Assembly: GCF_013409935.1 (NCBI RefSeq)
Contig: NZ_JACCCO010000001.1
Span: forward strand, 2,046,001-2,110,000
Length of the DNA: 64,000 nucleotides
Direction: 5' to 3'
From: Streptosporangium sandarakinum
Lineage (GTDB): Bacteria > Actinomycetota > Actinomycetes > Streptosporangiales > Streptosporangiaceae
In this document: in pieces, positions 56,646 through 64,000 of the stretch
Layout of the letters: each line of letters starts with the position of its first letter
Numbering within the stretch: position 1 is the first letter of the stretch
The notes under the pieces: model-generated
Database searches by the model: none
What the model was told of the DNA's origin: nothing
The model's input: only the letters and a program-made list of their open reading frames with translations
Translations under genes and position numbers: made by a program

Positions 56646-58246
56646 ACGACCCAGACGTCACCCGGCCCCAGGGCAGGCGCGGCCGCAGGCACGCCGCCCC
56701 CGAGGCGGAGCCCGCCGCCGGGGCGGCGCTGCCCGCCGTGCTGGAGCAGTCCCCGGGTGAGCAGATCTCGCTGGAGCACGCGGTCGCGCGGGGCGGGCCG
56801 ATGGCGCCGCGCCAGGCCGCGGCGGTCGGCCTGGCCGTACTGGACCAGATCGTCGCCGTGCACGGCCGGGGGACGCTCCACGGTGACGTGCGGCCTGGCT
56901 CGGTGCTGCTCGGCCCGAACGACCGGGTCACCCTCCTCGGGCCGACCTTCCGGTCGCCGACCTTCACCGCCCCCGAGGGGGTGACGGGCCCGGCCGCCGA
57001 CCTGTGGTCGCTCGGCGCGACCGTCTACACCGCCGTCGAGGGCCGCCCGCCGGCCCCCGGCGGGTCGCTGGACAACGCCGGCCCGCTCGGGCCGATCCTG
57101 TCCCACCTGCTGTCCGGGGACCCGGGGCGGCGGCCCGACCCGGGGCCGCTGCGCAACGTCCTGCTGGAGATCTCCCTGACCGGCGCGGCTCCGGCGACGC
57201 CGTTCCAGCCGCCCGTCCCGGCCCAGGCCCTCCCGCCGGCCCCCGGTACGGCGCAGCGGGACGCCCAGGGGTCCCCGGCGGGCCCGCCGCCCGCGCTTCC
57301 CACCGGCTCCGGACCGGCGGGACCGGCCCGGGAGCAGGCGGGTCAGGGGAACGCGGTCGCGGACCCGCCGGACGACGACCCCGCCGCCAACCCCGAGGCG
57401 ACCGCGCCGCGCCCGGCCATCACCGGTATGGGACCGGCGCCGGTGACGGCCGCCCCCGGCGTGCCCGTCCCGCACGAGGCGGGCCAGGGTCCGGGGGCGC
57501 CGGAGGCGGCGTCCGGGTCCGGGCGGGCGTCCCGCTCCCGGCGCCAGGAGGGTCCGACCGGCCCGACCGAGTACGCCCGGGGCAGGTCCGGGGTGCTGGT
57601 TCCCAAGCCGATCGTGGCGCTGACCGGCGTCCTGGTCGTCGGCATGGCGGCCGTCATCGGCTACCTGCTCGCCTCGGCGCCCGGCGACCCCGCCGCGGAC
57701 GAGCCGGTCGCGTCCGCCTCCGCCGGGCCCGGGGGCCGGTTCGCCGCCCCGCCCCGCGCCTGCGACATGCTCGACGAGAAGCAGGCCGGGGAGCTGGTGC
57801 CGGGCTTCCGCAGCTCGGAGGTCGAGCCCGGCGTCTGCGACTGGCTCAACCAGCAGGACTGGCGCAAGCCGAGCACGCAGAAGTACGACCTGCAGGTGCG
57901 GCTGGTCGCCATGAAGCAGAGCGACTCCGGCGTGCAGCGGGCCAAGGAGTACCTCGCGGGCAAGAAGAAGGACTTCGTCAGGGACGCCGAGTTCGCCACC
58001 CCCAAGCCCGCCCCGCCCGGCGACCTGAAGGGCATCGGCGAGGAGGCGTTCACCACCGGCAAGTACAGCAAGATCAACCTTTACGGCGGGTCGTACAAGG
58101 TGAGCGTGGTCTTCCGGGTCAGCAACCTGATCGGCGAGGTCGAGTACGAACAGGGTGGCGTCGAGAAGGACGCCGAGGGCAGGCTCGCCGCGGGGGCGCA
58201 GAAGGCCGCCCGCTGGGTCGTCGAGTCCCTCAGGACCAATGGCTGA
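56642..58246 (+). CDS. Membrane pseudokinase with extracellular two-Cys domain
   Basis: A 534-residue relative of the kinase before it, overlapping it by ATGA. It lacks the whole ATP-binding N-lobe (no Gly loop, no catalytic Lys). HRDVKPGN is replaced by HGDVRPGSVLL and DFG by LLGPTFR, so it cannot phosphorylate, although AADLWSLGATVYTAVEG keeps the C-lobe fold. A long Pro/Gly/Ala linker, one membrane helix (PIVALTGVLVVGMAAVIGYL) and the extracellular domain follow (RACDMLDEKQAGELVPG, VCDWLN, IGEEAFTTG, VVFRVSNLIGEVEY). Probable partner or regulator of the neighbouring kinases. Confidence 0.88.
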   Translation: MNDPDVTRPQGRRGRRHAAPEAEPAAGAALPAVLEQSPGEQISLEHAVARGGPMAPRQAAAVGLAVLDQIVAVHGRGTLHGDVRPGSVLLGPNDRVTLLGPTFRSPTFTAPEGVTGPAADLWSLGATVYTAVEGRPPAPGGSLDNAGPLGPILSHLLSGDPGRRPDPGPLRNVLLEISLTGAAPATPFQPPVPAQALPPAPGTAQRDAQGSPAGPPPALPTGSGPAGPAREQAGQGNAVADPPDDDPAANPEATAPRPAITGMGPAPVTAAPGVPVPHEAGQGPGAPEAASGSGRASRSRRQEGPTGPTEYARGRSGVLVPKPIVALTGVLVVGMAAVIGYLLASAPGDPAADEPVASASAGPGGRFAAPPRACDMLDEKQAGELVPGFRSSEVEPGVCDWLNQQDWRKPSTQKYDLQVRLVAMKQSDSGVQRAKEYLAGKKKDFVRDAEFATPKPAPPGDLKGIGEEAFTTGKYSKINLYGGSYKVSVVFRVSNLIGEVEYEQGGVEKDAEGRLAAGAQKAARWVVESLRTNG

Positions 58247-59738
58247 TCCGGGCCTTCCCGTCCTCGCGGGCCGCTACCGGGCGATCGACCGCCTCGGCGC
58301 GGGTGGAATGGGCGTGGTCTGGCGCGCCCGGGACGAGCTGCTGCACCGCGAGGTGGCGATCAAGGAGGTCAAGCTCGGCCCCGGGCTGCCGGAGGCGCAG
58401 CGCGCCGAGATGCGCGAGCGCACCCTGCGCGAGGCCAGGGCCGCCGCCCGGCTGGGCCACCCGTCCATCGTGACCGTGCACGACGTCATCTCCCAGGACG
58501 GCCGGCCGTGGATCGTGATGGACCTCATCCGGGGCCGGTCCCTGCAGCAGGTGGTCCGCGCCTCCGGGCCGATCGACCCGCGGCGGGCCGCCGCCATCGG
58601 GGTGGCCGTGCTGGACGCGCTGGCCCTCGCGCACAGCCGGGGCATCATGCACCGCGACGTGAAGCCGGCCAACATCATGCTGGCCGACGACGGCGGGGTG
58701 CTGCTGACCGACTTCGGCATCGCCACGCTGGAGGGCGACGTCCAGCTCACCTCCCCCGACGCGCTCGTCGGCTCCCCCGGGTACATCGCCCCGGAGCGGC
58801 TGCGCGGCACCGGCGACGGCCCCGCGGCCGACCTGTGGTCGCTGGGCGCGGCCCTCTACACCGCCGTCGAGGGGCGCGGGCCGTTCCACCGGGGCTCCTC
58901 CGCCGCCACCCTCGGCGCGGTGCTCACCGAGGAGACCCCGGTCCCCGCGCGGGCGGGCGAGCTGGCCCCGGTGCTGCTCGCCGTACTGGACAAGGATCCC
59001 CGGCGGCGGCCCGGGGAGGCCGCCCTGCGCGCGGCCCTGCAGCGGGTGGCCCGGGGGCTGCCCGCCGGGCCGCTCTTCCCCGAGGAGCGGACGGGGCCGG
59101 CCCGGACGGCGAGGCGGGGCCGCACCGGTCTCCTCGTGGGGGCGGGACTGGCGGTGGTGGCCGCCGCGGTGGCCGGAACCGTGGTGCTGACCTCCTCGGA
59201 CGACCCCGCGAGGTCCGCCCCCAGCGGGCCCGACCCGCGCGCCGGGCGGTTCACCACCGCCCCCGCCCCCTGCTCCCTGCTGACCCCCGCCCAGGTCCGG
59301 GCTGCGGGCCCGACCGGCAAGCCGCTCCCGATGGGCGCCATGGACGGCCACGGCCCCTCGTGCACCTGGGACGGCGGGCCGGGCGCTCCGCAGGTCCGCG
59401 TCACCGTCACCCACCACAAACCCGTGCCGGGGAAGACCGCGCCGGAGACGGCGCGGGCGTTCTTCGCCGCCGACCGCACCAAGACCGCCGCCGACGCCGG
59501 AACGGGCCTCGTCGGCTCGGTCGGCCCGCTGCGCGACACGGGCCGGATCGGCGCCGAGGCGTTCGCCTTCGACCTGGCCTCCCTCGACCGCGTCTACTCG
59601 ACGGTCCACTTCCGGGTCAGCAACGTGCTGGTCGAGGTGGACGTGTCGCGGAAGGGAAAGCGGCCCGACGCCGCGCTGCGCGGGAACGCGCTCACCGTCG
59701 CGCGGCAGATCGCCGAGGAGCTGAACAGCCGTGACTGA
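58239..59738 (+). CDS. Membrane Ser/Thr protein kinase (active) with extracellular two-Cys domain
   Basis: A 499-residue kinase, ATG 58239 overlapping the previous stop by eight bases. Complete catalytic set: GAGGMGVVWRA, Lys42 (EVAIKEVKL), HRDVKPANIM with Asp140, DFGIATLEG with Asp158, APERL, DLWSLGAALYTAVEG. One membrane helix (GLLVGAGLAVVAAAVAGTVV), then the extracellular domain (APCSLLTPAQVRAAGPTG, SCTWDGG, IGAEAFAFD, VHFRVSNVLVEVDV). More similar to the first kinase than to housekeeping PknA/PknB, and without PASTA repeats. Confidence 0.92.
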   Translation: MADPGLPVLAGRYRAIDRLGAGGMGVVWRARDELLHREVAIKEVKLGPGLPEAQRAEMRERTLREARAAARLGHPSIVTVHDVISQDGRPWIVMDLIRGRSLQQVVRASGPIDPRRAAAIGVAVLDALALAHSRGIMHRDVKPANIMLADDGGVLLTDFGIATLEGDVQLTSPDALVGSPGYIAPERLRGTGDGPAADLWSLGAALYTAVEGRGPFHRGSSAATLGAVLTEETPVPARAGELAPVLLAVLDKDPRRRPGEAALRAALQRVARGLPAGPLFPEERTGPARTARRGRTGLLVGAGLAVVAAAVAGTVVLTSSDDPARSAPSGPDPRAGRFTTAPAPCSLLTPAQVRAAGPTGKPLPMGAMDGHGPSCTWDGGPGAPQVRVTVTHHKPVPGKTAPETARAFFAADRTKTAADAGTGLVGSVGPLRDTGRIGAEAFAFDLASLDRVYSTVHFRVSNVLVEVDVSRKGKRPDAALRGNALTVARQIAEELNSRD

Positions 59739-61065
59739 GCAGACCCGCGCGCCCAGCAACCTGCTGGCCGGACGCTACCGCCTGCTGGAGCGCCGCGACC
59801 GCACCGGAACCGCCTGGCGCGCCCGCGACGAGGTGCTCCACCGCGACGTCACCGTCTCGGAGGTGCGGCTCCCGCCGCCGGGCCCGCACCGGGACTGGCT
59901 CCTCGGCCAGGTACGGGCCGCCGCCGACCTGCGCCACCCCGGCGTGGTCACCCTGCACGACGTGATCTCCGCCCCGGACCGGATGTGGCTGGTGCTGGAG
60001 TCGATCGACGGCCGCTCGCTGCTGCAGACCGTACGCGCCGAGGGGCCGCTCGCCCCCGAGCGGGCGGCCGATGTGGGCCTGCGGGTGCTGGACGCGCTGA
60101 CCGCCGCCCACGGCAGGGGCGTCCGCCTGTCCGCCACCCCCGACACCGTGCTGCTCGGCGCGGACGGCCGGGTCGTGCTGACCGGCGTGGCCGGCCCCGT
60201 GTCCGCCGACGACCTGCGGGACCTGGGCGCCACCCTGTTCACCGCCCTGGAGGGCCGGGCCCCGGCCACGGGCTCCCTCCCGCCGCTGGTGGGCGGCATA
60301 CCCCTGGCGGACCCCGATCCCACCACCGGGACGGTGACGCACGGCCCGCTCGCGCCGCTGGTGGAGGGGCTGCTGGCGGCCGACCCGGCGCACCGCCCCG
60401 ACGCCACCTCGGTCCGCCTCACGCTGGAGCGGATCGCCCCCGCCCCTCCCGCGTCCCGGCGCAGGCACCTCATCACGGCCGCGGTGGCGGCCGTCGCGCT
60501 CCTGGCCGGCGCCGCGTTCTGGCTCTGGCCCCGCGCCTCCGGCCCGGCCACCCCGCCGATCACGCTACCCGCCTCCTTCGCCACCGCCCCCGACCCCTGC
60601 TCTCTGATCTCCAAGGAGCAGGCGGCCGAGCTGACCCTGACCGCCGAGCCGCGGCCCGTGGGGAAGACCGAGTGCGACTGGGGCACCGAGGACAGCAGCC
60701 TGCCGGAGAGCCTCCAGTACACGCTCACCGTCGAGGTCCTGCGCTACCCGACGGACGAGAGGGCCCACGCGGACCACGCGCGCTTCATGGCCTCCGAGGC
60801 GAAACAGGACAGGACCTCGGCCGGCGTCCCGCTGCGGCGGGTCAGGCCCGCGACCCCGCAGTCCGGCATCGCGACGGAGGCGTACACCTTCACCACCACC
60901 AACGGGATCACCTACAACAGCGGCGTGGTCTTCCGCGCGGCCAACCTCGTGGTCGCGGTCCAGTACCAGCGCGGCGGGGGCGCCGAGGACCCCGGCGACC
61001 GCACCCGCTCGGGATCGTTGCGGGCGACCCGGTGGGTCCTGGAAGCCCTGTCCCGGGCGCGCTGA
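59731..61065 (+). CDS. Membrane pseudokinase with extracellular two-Cys domain
   Basis: A 444-residue pseudokinase, GTG 59731 overlapping the previous stop (GTGACTGA). The N-lobe is kept in outline (LLAGRYRLLERRDRTGTAWR), but the Gly loop is degenerate, the catalytic Lys is Ser (DVTVSEV where the partners have DVAVKEV), HRD is replaced by RLSATPDTVLL and DFG by TGVAG. One membrane helix (ITAAVAAVALLAGAAFWLWP) and the extracellular domain (PDPCSLISKEQAAELTLT, ECDWGTED, IATEAYTFT, VVFRAANLVVAVQY) follow. Distinct in decay pattern from the pseudokinase at 56642. Confidence 0.88.
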   Translation: MTEQTRAPSNLLAGRYRLLERRDRTGTAWRARDEVLHRDVTVSEVRLPPPGPHRDWLLGQVRAAADLRHPGVVTLHDVISAPDRMWLVLESIDGRSLLQTVRAEGPLAPERAADVGLRVLDALTAAHGRGVRLSATPDTVLLGADGRVVLTGVAGPVSADDLRDLGATLFTALEGRAPATGSLPPLVGGIPLADPDPTTGTVTHGPLAPLVEGLLAADPAHRPDATSVRLTLERIAPAPPASRRRHLITAAVAAVALLAGAAFWLWPRASGPATPPITLPASFATAPDPCSLISKEQAAELTLTAEPRPVGKTECDWGTEDSSLPESLQYTLTVEVLRYPTDERAHADHARFMASEAKQDRTSAGVPLRRVRPATPQSGIATEAYTFTTTNGITYNSGVVFRAANLVVAVQYQRGGGAEDPGDRTRSGSLRATRWVLEALSRAR

Positions 61066-61129
61066 GCCATATCGGCGCCCGCCACGCCGACCACGGCCTC
61101 AGCGCCCCCGTCCCCGGGCGCGCTGAGCC
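61052..61129. repeat. Duplicated 17-bp gene end
   Basis: CCCGGGCGCGCTGAGCC, which contains the TGA stop of the last pseudokinase (61052-61068), recurs exactly at 61113-61129. Probably a small duplication; no function seen. Confidence 0.75.
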
Positions 61130-61196
61130 GTACCCGGGGTTCGCGGGGACCGGCGAGGGCTCCGGGGCGGGCCGGCGCGGTGATCGCGGACGGACA

Positions 61197-61206
61197 AGAT
61201 ATATCT
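61197..61206. promoter_or_regulatory. AT-rich palindrome upstream of a small membrane protein
   Basis: AGATATATCT, a perfect 10-bp palindrome about 95 bp upstream of the gene at 61302, standing out in very GC-rich DNA. A candidate regulator-binding or promoter element. Confidence 0.35.
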
Positions 61207-61301
61207 CGCCCGGAACCCGGGGGGCGGGCCCGCTCGTTGGACGGGCGACGCAGAATGGACCAAAGGCGGGGCGCCGGCTCCGCGTTCGGAGGATGTTGAG
61301 G

Positions 61302-61496
61302 ATGTCGCCCGTCCAGAAGTACGCCATCGGGGCCGCCGCGGTGATCGTGCTCGCCCTGATCCTGCCCCTGCCGAGCGTGGTCACCTGGTTGATCATCCTG
61401 GGCGTCGTCGCCGCCCCGGTGGTCGGCTACCTCATGCTCGACCCGTCCCAGCGCGCGCGGCTCCGCCGCGCCCGCAGGCGCGGCATCGGCCGCTGA
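61302..61496 (+). CDS. Small two-span membrane protein
   Basis: 64 residues: MSPVQKYAIGAAAVIVLALI, LPLPSVVTWLIILGVVAAPV, ending with a strongly basic tail (RARLRRARRRGIGR). Two membrane helices with the Arg-rich end inside. The start is ATG 61302, nine bases after GGAGG; ATG 61293 is too close to that site. No known function. Confidence 0.65.
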   Translation: MSPVQKYAIGAAAVIVLALILPLPSVVTWLIILGVVAAPVVGYLMLDPSQRARLRRARRRGIGR

Positions 61497-61536
61497 CGGC
61501 CCCCGAGCGGCCGTCTGGGCCCCGGGGACCGGGTGC

Positions 61537-61860
61537 TCAGGCGGCTGTGGGGGCCGCGGCGAGTTCGGTCTCCACGCGGCGGGTGACCCGGCGCTCGAAC
61601 ACGAACGACAGGAACGGGACCGTGCCCGCGAGCATCACGCCCAGGACGTACGGCCACGACCAGCGGGCCTTCATCCCGAGGTTCATCGCGGCGACGAGGT
61701 AGAGCATGTAGAGGAAGCCGTGGATCGGCGAGACGACCTTCGACGGCCCCGCGACGTCGAACCCGTACCGCAGCACGATGCATGTGCACAGGACGAGCAG
61801 CATGATCCCGACGATGTAGGCCAGGACGCGAAAGGGCTTGAGGGCGGATTCCACGGTCAT
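61537..61860 (-). CDS. DUF3817 membrane protein
   Basis: A 107-residue protein with three membrane spans and the DUF3817 pattern: KPFRVLAYIVGIMLLVLCTC, SPIHGFLYMLYLVAAMNLGM, WSWPYVLGVMLAGTVPFLSF. ATG 61860. It is commonly found near SURF1-like genes in this group. The biochemical role is unknown. Confidence 0.88.
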   Translation of the reverse strand: MTVESALKPFRVLAYIVGIMLLVLCTCIVLRYGFDVAGPSKVVSPIHGFLYMLYLVAAMNLGMKARWSWPYVLGVMLAGTVPFLSFVFERRVTRRVETELAAAPTAA

Positions 61861-61903
61861 CTACCTCGGTCTGTGAGTTTTCGGCACTGCAACGATATGC
61901 GGC

Positions 61904-62659
61904 TCAGGCGGTGGCCGGTTCGGCGCCGGAGTCCCGGTCCCCAGAACGGCTGCGGACCATGTCGCGCAGGAAGTGCCACCACATGAAGACGGCGAACAAC
62001 CCGAAGATCCACCACTGGGCGGCGTAGGCGAGGTTGCGCCAGGTGAGCCCGCCCGGTTCGGTCGGCGGGGGCACGTTCACCGGCTTGGCCGCGACGGCCG
62101 GGGCGGGCGACTGGGCGGCGGCGACCACGAACCCGTCGCGCAGGCCGGTGCCCGGCCACAGGTTGATCAGCTCGGGCGACGACACGGTCAGCACCTGCCC
62201 CGCAGGAAGCGCCCGCGCCCTGCGCGGCACGCTGTCGGTGGGCTCCGAGGGCTGCAGCCTCCCGGTCACGGTCACCGTCCCCTCCGGCACCGCGGCGACG
62301 GCCGGGTCGTCGGCCCGGGGCACCCACCCGCGCACGACGGGGATCACGGTGCCGTCCCCGAGGTCGAGCGGGGCGAGCAGCCACAGGCCGCCGTCGCGCT
62401 CGGCCACCAGGAGCTGCCTGGACCGCTCGAACGTCCCCTGCGCCGTCACCCGGCGGCTGACCGCGTCGCTCGTCAGGTGGCTTCCCTGCCGGGCGAGGGT
62501 CTGCACGGCCACCGGGGCGGGGTCACGCGCCGCGCGGGGCTTCCCGGAGTCCTCGAAGACGCCGAGCTGCCACCGGCCGAGCAGCGCGCACGCGATGAGG
62601 GCCCCGACCGCGAGCAGGTGGAGCACCAGCGCGCGGGGCGAGAACAGGATGCGGAGCAT
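61904..62659 (-). CDS. SURF1-family protein (cytochrome oxidase assembly)
   Basis: A 251-residue membrane protein with SURF1 landmarks: an N-terminal helix ending LLGRWQLGVFED, the soluble domain (VTAQGTFERSRQLLVAERDG, WLLAPLDLGDGTVIPVVRGW), and the C-terminal NLAYAAQWWIFGLFAVFMWW helix. SURF1 helps heme a insertion into cytochrome c oxidase. ATG 62659. It lies upstream of DUF3817 on the same strand. Confidence 0.93.
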   Translation of the reverse strand: MLRILFSPRALVLHLLAVGALIACALLGRWQLGVFEDSGKPRAARDPAPVAVQTLARQGSHLTSDAVSRRVTAQGTFERSRQLLVAERDGGLWLLAPLDLGDGTVIPVVRGWVPRADDPAVAAVPEGTVTVTGRLQPSEPTDSVPRRARALPAGQVLTVSSPELINLWPGTGLRDGFVVAAAQSPAPAVAAKPVNVPPPTEPGGLTWRNLAYAAQWWIFGLFAVFMWWHFLRDMVRSRSGDRDSGAEPATA

Positions 62660-62892
62660 GACACCACGCTATCCGCCCGGATCGGCGGTCCCGTCCCCAG
62701 CGTCGCGACTCACCGGTGTCCCAGGCCACCCGGGTCCCCCGGGTCACTCCGGGAACCCCGGGCGCCGGCCACGCCGGGCACCGCCGGGAACACCGAAGCG
62801 ACATCGGAGAAGCATTGGGGAAGCGTCCGTGCTCTTCGCGAAAATGGCATGAGCGGTGGTGGAAGAACCCGCGATATCGCTAAAGTCATCCC

Positions 62893-63060
62893 ATGTCTGA
62901 TCCGCAGATTGACCCGGCCGGCAACACCCAGCAGTTCCGCGCGTTCGCCCAAGGGGCGGAGCCGGAGGCGGCCCCCCAGAAGAAGTCGCCGGCCGTGCCG
63001 ATCGCGATAGCGGTCGCGGTGCTGGTCATCATCGCCGTGGTCGCCTACCTCATGCTCTGA
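62893..63060 (+). CDS. Small tail-anchored membrane protein
   Basis: 55 residues: MSDPQIDPAGNTQQFRAFAQ, a short polar stretch (GAEPEAAPQKKS), then a C-terminal membrane helix (PAVPIAIAVAVLVIIAVVAY). ATG 62893; the frame ends at 63060 just before a clear terminator, which supports it as a real transcribed gene. No known function. Confidence 0.65.
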   Translation: MSDPQIDPAGNTQQFRAFAQGAEPEAAPQKKSPAVPIAIAVAVLVIIAVVAYLML

Positions 63061-63122
63061 AGACACCCTGTTCGCGGGCCGGGCGGCCCGCGACTCGGAC
63101 GAGACACGCTAACGAAGCAGCG

Positions 63123-63149
63123 GCGCCGGTGGGGTTCCCCGGCGCTTTT
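63123..63149 (+). terminator. Rho-independent terminator with U-tract
   Basis: GCGCC (63123-63127) pairs with GGCGC (63141-63145), the inner GGGG-TT-CCCC extends the stem, and TTTT follows. It terminates the small membrane-protein gene at 62893; the TnpB 3' end lies just beyond. Confidence 0.8.
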
Positions 63150-63184
63150 CCGTGGCCTGTGGGCGTGCTTTGATAAGCGCGCTC

Positions 63185-64000
63185 TCAGGCAGCTTCCGGC
63201 TTGCGCCGGAGCGTTCCCCGTTTCCGGGGTTCCCGTTTCGCCGGTGCGCGCCCGGCGCGGACGCCGGGTCTTACCGCTCCTCCACGGGCGTTTAGCGTCT
63301 CCCCGCGACTCTGGGCGACGTCGGCCGCGAGCGCGGCCAGGTTGAGCGCGGCGTTGTGGTCGCGGTCGGCGACCAGGCCACACTCGGTGCATGCGTAGGT
63401 GCGTTCGGACAGGGCGAGCTTGGCTTTCACCGCGCCGCAACCCGAACAAGTCTTGCTGGAGGGAAACCACCGGTCGGCGACGATGAGCCTGCCGCCACTC
63501 CAGGTGGTCTTGTAGGTGAGCTGGCGCCGCGCTTCGGCCATGCCGACATCGGCGACCGCCCGGGCCAGACGCCGGTTGGCGAGCATCCCGGACACCGGTT
63601 GGCGAGCATCCCGGACACGTTGAGGTCTTCGACCACGACCGTGCCCCAGGTGGCCGCCAAGCGGCTGGTGAGCTTGTGCAGGCCGTCGCGCCGCTGGTTG
63701 GCCACGCGGGCGTGCGCCTTGCCCAGGGCGGCTCTGGTCTTGGCCCAGCGGGCCGACGGCTGACGCCTGGCGCCGTCGGGGGAGCGCGGCCCGATACGGC
63801 GGTCGAGTTGCTTGTTCAACCGGCGCAGCCGCCTGAGCGCCGCCCGGTGGTGTTTGGGGCTGGCGATGACCTCGCCGGTGGACAGCACCGCGAGGTCCTT
63901 GACACCGAGATCCACCCCGACCACGGCATCCGGTCTGGCCGGGACGCGGTCGGCATGGTCGATCTCGCAGGTGAACGCGACGAACCAGCGGCCCCCTTCA
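63185..64000 (-). pseudogene. tnpB: TnpB (IS200/IS605-type), broken by tandem duplication; 5' part beyond window
   Basis: The conserved TnpB core is present in two frames. Frame one holds the RuvC-I Asp (VVGVDLGVKDLAVLSTGEV), the helical region and the RuvC-II Glu (GTVVVEDLNVSGMLANR). After an exact 23-bp tandem duplication (63572-63617) the frame changes, and the rest continues: LTYKTTWSGGRLIVADRWFP, zinc-ribbon CSGCG / CTECG, and RuvC-III Asp in DRDHNAALNLA. No TnpA is visible in the window. Removing one duplicate copy restores a single frame, so the damage looks recent. The guide-RNA-bearing right end would be expected just past 63185. Confidence 0.88.
63572..63617. repeat. Exact 23-bp tandem duplication inside tnpB
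   Basis: The 23-bp unit at 63572-63594 is repeated without change at 63595-63617. Because 23 is not a multiple of three, it shifts the tnpB frame after ANR. It also re-creates an SGMLANR codon run in the second frame. Confidence 0.9.

Overview
The window is high-GC actinomycete chromosome. Short intergenic gaps, many GTG/TTG starts, a bldA-type TTA codon in a few genes, twin-arginine and lipoprotein export signals, and SURF1, PknB-like and LAL-type families all fit Streptosporangiales. My best guess is a relative of Streptosporangium, Nonomuraea or Planomonospora; this rests on general gene content, not on a marker gene.

Layout. 1-8.4 kb: a LacI regulator (cut by the window edge) diverges from a secreted GH87-type alpha-1,3-glucanase, followed by a DUF4132 protein and a PfkB sugar kinase. 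8.5-16.9 kb: an RNA 2'-phosphotransferase, a Tat-exported PhoX phosphatase, a SnoaL-like protein, a NUDIX hydrolase, a decaying HAD-MFS-epoxide hydrolase operon, a divergent ROK regulator and a membrane protein. 17-22 kb: a hydrophilic protein, a HigB / HigA-ImmA toxin-antitoxin pair with its own palindrome, a P-loop kinase, a GH114 glycosidase and an aldo/keto reductase. 22.2-29.5 kb: a 1,840-residue secreted protein (PHP-like + calcineurin-like + two GLUG-like blocks) and an AA10 lytic polysaccharide monooxygenase.

30.9-37.4 kb is an accessory region. It holds a secreted peptidase stub fused to an integrase remnant, a zinc-type P-ATPase with its SmtB/CzrA-type regulator, three related ~30-bp IS630-like ends, a decayed transposase with a SnoaL-like passenger gene, a frameshifted acetyltransferase and a tRNA-Arg(CCG) whose 3' end faces the region. 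This looks like an old integrative element plus IS insertions.

37.4-43.7 kb: an NlpC/P60 hydrolase, a CheY-like receiver, a LAL-type LuxR regulator, and an alpha/beta hydrolase divergent from a TetR regulator with two palindromic operators between them. 43.7-48.5 kb: a four-gene D-amino-acid catabolism operon (N-acyl-D-amino-acid deacylase, D-serine-dehydratase-like enzyme, RidA and an unrecognised protein). 48.7-54.7 kb: a GH8 lipoprotein overlapping tail-to-tail a histidine kinase fused to a large DUF4153-like membrane region, its OmpR-type partner, and an acetyltransferase behind a short leader ORF. 55.0-61.1 kb: four overlapping membrane Ser/Thr kinase-like genes in the order active, dead, active, dead, all sharing a two-cysteine extracellular domain. 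I judge this the most interesting system in the window. 61.3-64 kb: small membrane proteins, DUF3817, SURF1, and a TnpB gene broken by an exact 23-bp tandem duplication.
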